This document shows, piece after piece, positions 13,537 to 17,697 of a DNA stretch of 17,697 nucleotides. A program made the translations under genes and the position numbers. Position 1 is the first letter of the stretch, and every line of letters starts with the position of its first letter. Below the pieces are notes generated by a model. It did no database searches, was not told the origin of the DNA, and saw only the letters and a program-made list of their open reading frames with translations. Origin of the DNA: Candidatus Aerophobota bacterium (GTDB lineage Bacteria; Aerophobota; Aerophobia; Aerophobales; JAGGXI01); contig JAGGXI010000002.1 in assembly GCA_021163155.1 (NCBI GenBank), positions 1 to 17,697 of the forward strand. Reading direction: 5' to 3'.

Positions 13537-13564
13537 TTTATAGACTTTTTTCAACAATTGTCAA
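13537..13564 (-). promoter_or_regulatory. Promoter of the exported acidic protein gene
   Basis: On the minus strand: TTGACA (13564-13559), 16-base spacer, TATAAA (13542-13537). The start codon at 13481 lies about 55 bases beyond. The 16-base spacer and boxes match those of the marR promoter unit 2. Confidence 0.65.
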
Positions 13565-13584
13565 TCTTTTGTCCTATTTGATAT

Positions 13585-13680
13585 GAGACCTCTGAAAAAC
13601 CTGGACGGTCTCTTGATTACGCAGATTTTTAAAGATGATTACACTGATTTTTAGAAATTTCTGACTTTTTCAGAAATCTC
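13585..13680. repeat. 96-bp dispersed repeat, copy 2
   Basis: It is the same length as copy 1 (1002-1097), with about nine differences. Hairpin 1 GAGACC (13585-13590) / GGTCTC (13607-13612) is intact. Hairpin 2 (13654-13664 / 13670-13680) has lost one pair and gained loop-proximal pairs relative to copy 1. It lies between the divergent promoters of the exported protein gene and carB. Confidence 0.85.
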
Positions 13681-13694
13681 GTCGATATAAAAAT

Positions 13695-13721
13695 TTGACA
13701 TTTTCCAAAAATATATATAAT
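13695..13721 (+). promoter_or_regulatory. Probable carB promoter
   Basis: TTGACA (13695-13700) and TATAAT (13716-13721) match consensus, but the spacer is only 15 bases. A shifted -10 (TAATGA at 13718) would give 17. It implies a leader of about 155 bases before the carB start. Confidence 0.55.
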
Positions 13722-13765
13722 GAGAAGCAATTTTGCTCATTTTTGGTTATATCGGCCAAATGAGT

Positions 13766-13786
13766 TTAACCCGGGTTCGGCAAACT
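13766..13786 (+). repeat. TTAACCC...TTCGGCAA motif, copy C, in the carB leader
   Basis: TTAACCCGGGTTCGGCAA plus ACT lies in the presumed carB leader. It matches copy B at 19 of 21 positions. AACCCGGGTT is itself palindromic. Confidence 0.6.
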
Positions 13787-13885
13787 ATTAAATTTCTCTA
13801 CCTAATTAGTCGCACTGAAGATGTTGGGGGTGCTTGTGATGAGAAATTTACTTACTCGCTCAAAATAAAAAAACAAGGGGAAACA

Positions 13886-16800
13886 ATGTCCGAAATAAAA
13901 AAAGTATTAATAATTGGTTCAGGTCCAATTATTATTGGTCAGGCAGCAGAATTTGATTATAGTGGTTCGCAAGCCTGTAAAGCCCTCAAAGAAGAAGGTA
14001 TTTTTACAATTTTACTTAATTCTAATCCAGCTACCATTCAAACTGATCCTGCTATGGCTGATGAAGTTTATATTGAACCCTTAAACATTAAGACTTTAAT
14101 TAAAATTATTAAAAAAGAAAGACCGAATGAATTATTAGCTACAATGGGAGGGCAGACAGGTTTGAATTTAGCCGTTGAATTAGCAAAAACGGGTATTTTA
14201 AAAAAATTTAATGTTAAAGTTTTAGGAACTAACGAGGAAGCAATAGAGGCAGGTGAAAATCGAGAAATATTCAGAAGATTAATGAAAGAAATTGGTCAAC
14301 CTCTTCCGAAGAGTAAAATTGCTCAAAACATAGAGGAAGCAATTACCACTGCCAATGAAATTGGTTATCCAGTCATAATAAGACCTGCTTATTGCCTGGG
14401 AGGAACGGGGTCGGGAATAGCCTATTCGGTAAAAGAACTTAAAAGAATAGTTCAAAAAGGATTAAACTTGAGTTTAATTCATCAAGTATTAATTGAAGAA
14501 TGTGTTTCAGGATGGGCAGAAATTGAATATGAACTTGTTAGAGATGTTAAAAATAATGTAATAATTGTTTGTCCAATGGAGAATGTTGATCCAATGGGAA
14601 TCCATACAGGAGATAGTATAGTAGTTGCTCCCTTAATAACTCTGAACGAGGAGGAAGACCAAATGTTGCGAGAAGCTTCTCGGAAAATAATCAGAGTTTT
14701 AAATATAAAGGGAAGCTGTAACATTCAATTTGCTTTAAATCGTAATACTAAACAGTATAGAATAATAGAAGTTAACCCAAGATTAAGTAGAAGTTCGGCT
14801 TTAGCTTCAAAGGCTACTGCTTACCCTATCGCCAGAGTAGCAGCAAAAATTGCCTTAGGAAAAAGATTAGATGAAATTGAGATTGGGAAAGGAAGAAATG
14901 CCTTTTTTGAACCCAGTCCTGAATATGTAGTAGTAAAGATTCCTCGATGGCCATTTGATAAAATTCCGGAAACCGATGAAACCATTGGAACTCAAATGAA
15001 AAGCACCGGAGAAGTAATGGCTATTGGGAAAAATTTTGAAGAGGCACTTCTTAAAGCGATAAGATCTTTAGAAATTAAAAATATTGATTTATTTGATGAA
15101 GAGATTGAAAAATTATCCAATATTGAATTAAGAGATCTTTTAAAAAAACCAACTGATCAAAGAATCTTTGTTATCGCTGCTGCTCTTCGAAGAGGCTTTG
15201 ATGTAGTAGAAATTTCCGATCTTACAAAAATCAATGAAATTTTCATAAAAAAAATAAAAAAAATATTAGACTTTGAGGAAGCTCTTATTGGGGATAGATC
15301 CTTATTAAAGAAAGGATTAAAAATCGGCTTATCACTTAAGAGAGTAAGTTATTTAAGTGGCCAAAGCATAGAAGAGATTAAGAAAATAGTAAAGCCGATT
15401 TATAAACGAGTAGCTTCTTATGCACCTTATTTTTATTCAACCTATAATTATAATCAAGAGGAGTTGCCGCCATTAATAAGACCTGCCCCGGCGAAAAGAA
15501 AAATAATAGTGATAGGCTCCGGCCCTATAAGAATTGGGCAGGGAATTGAATTTGATTATTGCTGTTGTCATGCGATTCAGGTTTTAAAAGAAGAGGGAAT
15601 AGAAGCAATAATGATAAATAATAATCCTGAAACCGTCAGCACCGATTACGATACTAGTGATCGACTTTATTTTGAACCTTTAAATTTAGAAGATATAGAA
15701 AATATCATTGAATATGAAAATCCTGAAGGAGTAATTTTGCAATTTGGCGGACAAACTCCAATTGATTTAGCTTCAAACTTAAAAAGCAAAGTTAAAATTC
15801 TCGGAACCAATGAAGAAAATGTGGCTATTACTGAAGATAGAGATAAATTTAGTGGATTTTTAAATGAATTAGGAGTTAAACAGGCAAAGTATGGTATTGC
15901 CAAAACTAAGAAAGAGGCTGAAAAGATTGCTGATAAAGTTGGTTATCCAGTCTTAGTAAGACCAAGCTATGTTTTGGGCGGTAGAGCAATGAGAATTATA
16001 GAAAATAAAGAGGAGTTAAATTATTACATAGAAGAAGCGATTAAAGCATCTCAAAAACACCCACTTTTAATAGATCATTTCATAGAAAATGCTTTAGAAT
16101 GTGAAATCGATGCTCTTTGTGACGGAAAAGAAGTTTATGTTCCTGCTATAATGGAGCATATTGAAAAAGCAGGAATTCACTCTGGCGACAGTTGTTGTGT
16201 AACACCACCAATAACTTTAAAAGAAGAGACCATTAATAAAATAAAAGAGATTACCAGAAAAATTGCTCTTTCTTTAAATATTATAGGTTTAATTAATATT
16301 CAATTTGCTGTTCAAAAAGAAGAAGTTTACGTTTTGGAGGCAAATCCAAGAGCAAGTAGAACTGTTCCTTTTTTAAGTAAGGCTACAGGTATTCCTTTAG
16401 CTAAAGTGGCTACTCGTCTTATTTTAGGCTATTCTCTGAGGGATTTAAATTTACCCCAGAATCCCTTAAGAAATTTCGCTGTAAAAAGCGTTGTTTTTCC
16501 TTTTATAAAGTTACCGAATGCTGACTTTGCCTTATCTCCTGAAATGCGTAGTACAGGAGAAGTAATGGGAAATGCCCCCAGTTTTCCCTCAGCTTATTTT
16601 AAAGCACTCCAGGCAGCTGGATTTCCTGAAATAAGCAATATTTTTATTTCTTTAAAGAATAAAGATAAACCGGAATTAGATAAAATTTATCAAGAATTAA
16701 AAGAATTATGCCAGGTTTATGGAATAAAACTGTTTGCCACCATTGGTACAGCAAAATATTTAGAAAAACTTGGGATTTCTTCAATTTTAGTGAAAAAATT

Positions 16801-17038
16801 AAAGGAAGAGGGTTCAGATGCTATTGACTTATTAAGAAATAAAAAAATTGATTTAGTAATAAATACCTTTACCGTCAAAAAAGAATATAAAGATTCTTTT
16901 AAGATTAGAAGAGCAGCGATAGATTCAAATGTATATTGCGTGACTACTATTGAAACTACTTTAGCTCTGATTAAAGCTTTACTTTATCATTATGAAAACC
17001 AGATTCAGGTTTATTCTTTGGAAGAGTTAAGAAAGTGA
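13886..17038 (+). CDS. carB: Carbamoyl-phosphate synthase large subunit, 1050 aa
   Basis: Makes carbamoyl phosphate from bicarbonate, ammonia (from the CarA glutaminase subunit) and two ATP, feeding pyrimidine and arginine synthesis in the cytoplasm. The frame is open from 13733, but ATG 13886 fits the family start (MSEIKKVLIIGSGP) and has AGGGG upstream. Two homologous halves are visible: GSGPIIIGQAAEFDY (about 11-25) with ATP-grasp loop IIRPAYCLGGTGSGIA and NPRLSRSSALASKAT, then GSGPIRIGQGIEFDY (about 544-558) with LVRPSYVLGGRAMRI and NPRASRTVPFLSKAT. The C-terminal MGS-like allosteric domain (about 895-1050) keeps FATIGTAKYLEK and IRRAAID, but NTFTVKK stands where NT(P/T)SGRR is usual. It is slightly shorter than the E. 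coli enzyme. carA is not adjacent in this window. The stop-codon region is tandemly duplicated downstream. Confidence 0.97.
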   Translation: MSEIKKVLIIGSGPIIIGQAAEFDYSGSQACKALKEEGIFTILLNSNPATIQTDPAMADEVYIEPLNIKTLIKIIKKERPNELLATMGGQTGLNLAVELAKTGILKKFNVKVLGTNEEAIEAGENREIFRRLMKEIGQPLPKSKIAQNIEEAITTANEIGYPVIIRPAYCLGGTGSGIAYSVKELKRIVQKGLNLSLIHQVLIEECVSGWAEIEYELVRDVKNNVIIVCPMENVDPMGIHTGDSIVVAPLITLNEEEDQMLREASRKIIRVLNIKGSCNIQFALNRNTKQYRIIEVNPRLSRSSALASKATAYPIARVAAKIALGKRLDEIEIGKGRNAFFEPSPEYVVVKIPRWPFDKIPETDETIGTQMKSTGEVMAIGKNFEEALLKAIRSLEIKNIDLFDEEIEKLSNIELRDLLKKPTDQRIFVIAAALRRGFDVVEISDLTKINEIFIKKIKKILDFEEALIGDRSLLKKGLKIGLSLKRVSYLSGQSIEEIKKIVKPIYKRVASYAPYFYSTYNYNQEELPPLIRPAPAKRKIIVIGSGPIRIGQGIEFDYCCCHAIQVLKEEGIEAIMINNNPETVSTDYDTSDRLYFEPLNLEDIENIIEYENPEGVILQFGGQTPIDLASNLKSKVKILGTNEENVAITEDRDKFSGFLNELGVKQAKYGIAKTKKEAEKIADKVGYPVLVRPSYVLGGRAMRIIENKEELNYYIEEAIKASQKHPLLIDHFIENALECEIDALCDGKEVYVPAIMEHIEKAGIHSGDSCCVTPPITLKEETINKIKEITRKIALSLNIIGLINIQFAVQKEEVYVLEANPRASRTVPFLSKATGIPLAKVATRLILGYSLRDLNLPQNPLRNFAVKSVVFPFIKLPNADFALSPEMRSTGEVMGNAPSFPSAYFKALQAAGFPEISNIFISLKNKDKPELDKIYQELKELCQVYGIKLFATIGTAKYLEKLGISSILVKKLKEEGSDAIDLLRNKKIDLVINTFTVKKEYKDSFKIRRAAIDSNVYCVTTIETTLALIKALLYHYENQIQVYSLEELRK

Positions 17039-17073
17039 CCTTTTTATTCTTTGGAAGAGTTAAGAAGTGACCT
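17010..17073. repeat. Tandem duplication across the carB stop codon
   Basis: A segment beginning TTTATTCTTTGGAAGAG, covering the last codons and stop of carB (17010-17040), is repeated 33 bases later (17043-17073) with one A missing from the AAG run. The first stop ends the protein, so the second copy is untranslated. Confidence 0.85.
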
Positions 17074-17078
17074 TATAG

Positions 17079-17138
17079 ATGAGTGAATAAGTAGATGCTA
17101 ACACCCATTAACTCATTTACCCATCATCCCATTCACTC
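17079..17138. repeat. Inverted repeat downstream of carB
   Basis: GAGTGAAT (17081-17088) pairs with ATTCACTC (17131-17138), with additional inner GATG/CATC and alternative ATGAGT/ACTCAT pairing. The right half is made of CCCAT-rich units (minus-strand GATGGGTAAATGAGT-like). It may act as a transcription end for carB, but there is no T-run. Confidence 0.5.
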
Positions 17139-17189
17139 CTTCCCTTGATCATACAGAAAGTATTAATTTAAGATTTGTATGACTATCGA

Positions 17190-17697
17190 GCTTTAATCCT
17201 CTAATCCTTTAATCCTTTAATCCTCTAATCCTGCTTTTTCCCCTCACATCTTACCTCTTCGCAGGCTAAAGCCTGCGGCTACCAGTTTACGTCTCACTGT
17301 TTTTTCTTTTCCCTCTAATCCTTTAATCCTTTAATCCTGCTTTTTCTTTGTTTGTTTGTTTTTGTTTTTCTTTGGTTTTCCCTCTAATCCTTTAATCCTC
17401 TAATCCTCTAATCCTGCTTTTTCCCTCACATCTTACCTCTTCGCAGGCTAAAGCCTGCGGCTACCAGTTTACGTCTCACTGTTTTTTCTTTTCCCTTTAA
17501 TCCTTTAATCCTGTTTTTCTTGGTTTTCCCTTTAATCCTCTAATCCTTTAATCCTCTAATCCTGCTTTTTCCCTCTAATCCTGCTTTTTCCCCTCACATC
17601 TTACCTCTTCGCAGGCTAAAGCCTGCGGCTACCAGTTTACGTCTCACTGTTTTTTCTTTTCCCTTTAATCCTTTAATCCTGTTTTTCTTGGTTTTCC
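17190..17697 (-). repeat. GGATTARA array, locus 3, with 168-182-bp higher-order units
   Basis: Octamers read TAATCCTT/TAATCCTC on +, so the array is inverted relative to loci 1 and 2. A composite unit (CTCACATCTTACCTCTTC, a 24-bp hairpin ending GCGGCTACC, CAGTTTACGTCTCACTG, T-rich linker, octamers, GGTTTTCC) starts at about 17244, 17426 and 17594. The hairpins lie at 17260-17283, 17442-17465 and 17610-17633. The spacing shrinks from 182 to 168 bases as linkers and octamers vary. The array continues past the window edge. Confidence 0.92.

Noticed and set aside
13733-13885. N-terminal extension of CarB by 51 residues
   Set aside because: The family start is MSEIKKVLIIGSGP with its own ribosome binding site. 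The extension overlaps a dispersed motif and begins just after the -10 box.
17190-17697. CRISPR array
   Set aside because: Repeats are octamers and composite units of variable spacing, with no unique spacers of constant length and no cas genes.

Overview
The window looks like a stretch of chromosome from an AT-rich, outer-membrane-bearing bacterium. A TolC-type outer membrane channel, periplasmic adaptor, RND pump and Spy/CpxP-type periplasmic protein all point to a diderm. Coding is AT-biased with many AGA/AGG arginine codons. Intergenic space is crowded with several dispersed palindromic and minisatellite repeat families, as seen in some uncultured phyla such as Omnitrophota or Aerophobota; that placement is a guess and sequence alone cannot settle it.

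Layout. Bases 1-620 hold repeats and what may be the decayed end of an insertion sequence. Then come a small unknown gene (621-950), a 96-bp dispersed repeat, and a Spy/CpxP-like exported protein (1489-1980) closed by a hairpin terminator. A tandemly duplicated consensus promoter (2092-2151) drives the main locus: a MarR regulator, a TolC-family channel, a 0.5-kb minisatellite array, a long-hairpin membrane fusion protein, a full-length RND pump, and an ABC-2 exporter (ATPase plus permease). All read on the + strand. Bases 11103-12244 hold no convincing intact gene but several palindromic elements. tRNA-Ala(CGC) follows (12245-12320), with a minisatellite array starting directly behind it. A minus-strand exported acidic protein with an Arg-Asp tract lies at 12573-13481. 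Divergent to it is carB (13886-17038), the large subunit of carbamoyl-phosphate synthase, without carA in view. The window ends in a large minisatellite/palindrome array.

How the genes fit together. The 2.1-11.1 kb cluster encodes a regulator, one outer membrane channel, one periplasmic adaptor and two unrelated inner-membrane engines (proton-driven RND and ATP-driven ABC-2). The simplest reading is a drug, lipid or metabolite export locus in which both pumps may share the adaptor and channel. Two structural DNA features interrupt it: a GGATTARA-octamer array between tolC and the adaptor gene, and a 28-bp palindrome just before the ABC ATPase ribosome binding site.

The less ordinary content is the repeat landscape. 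An octamer minisatellite (GGATTARA) recurs at three loci, two of them with embedded hairpins whose stems differ in sequence but stay paired. There are also a 28-bp palindrome family with shared flanks, a two-hairpin 96-bp repeat, and a motif of about 21 bp around TTAACCC...TTCGGCAA. I found no CRISPR array, phage module or recognisable defence system.
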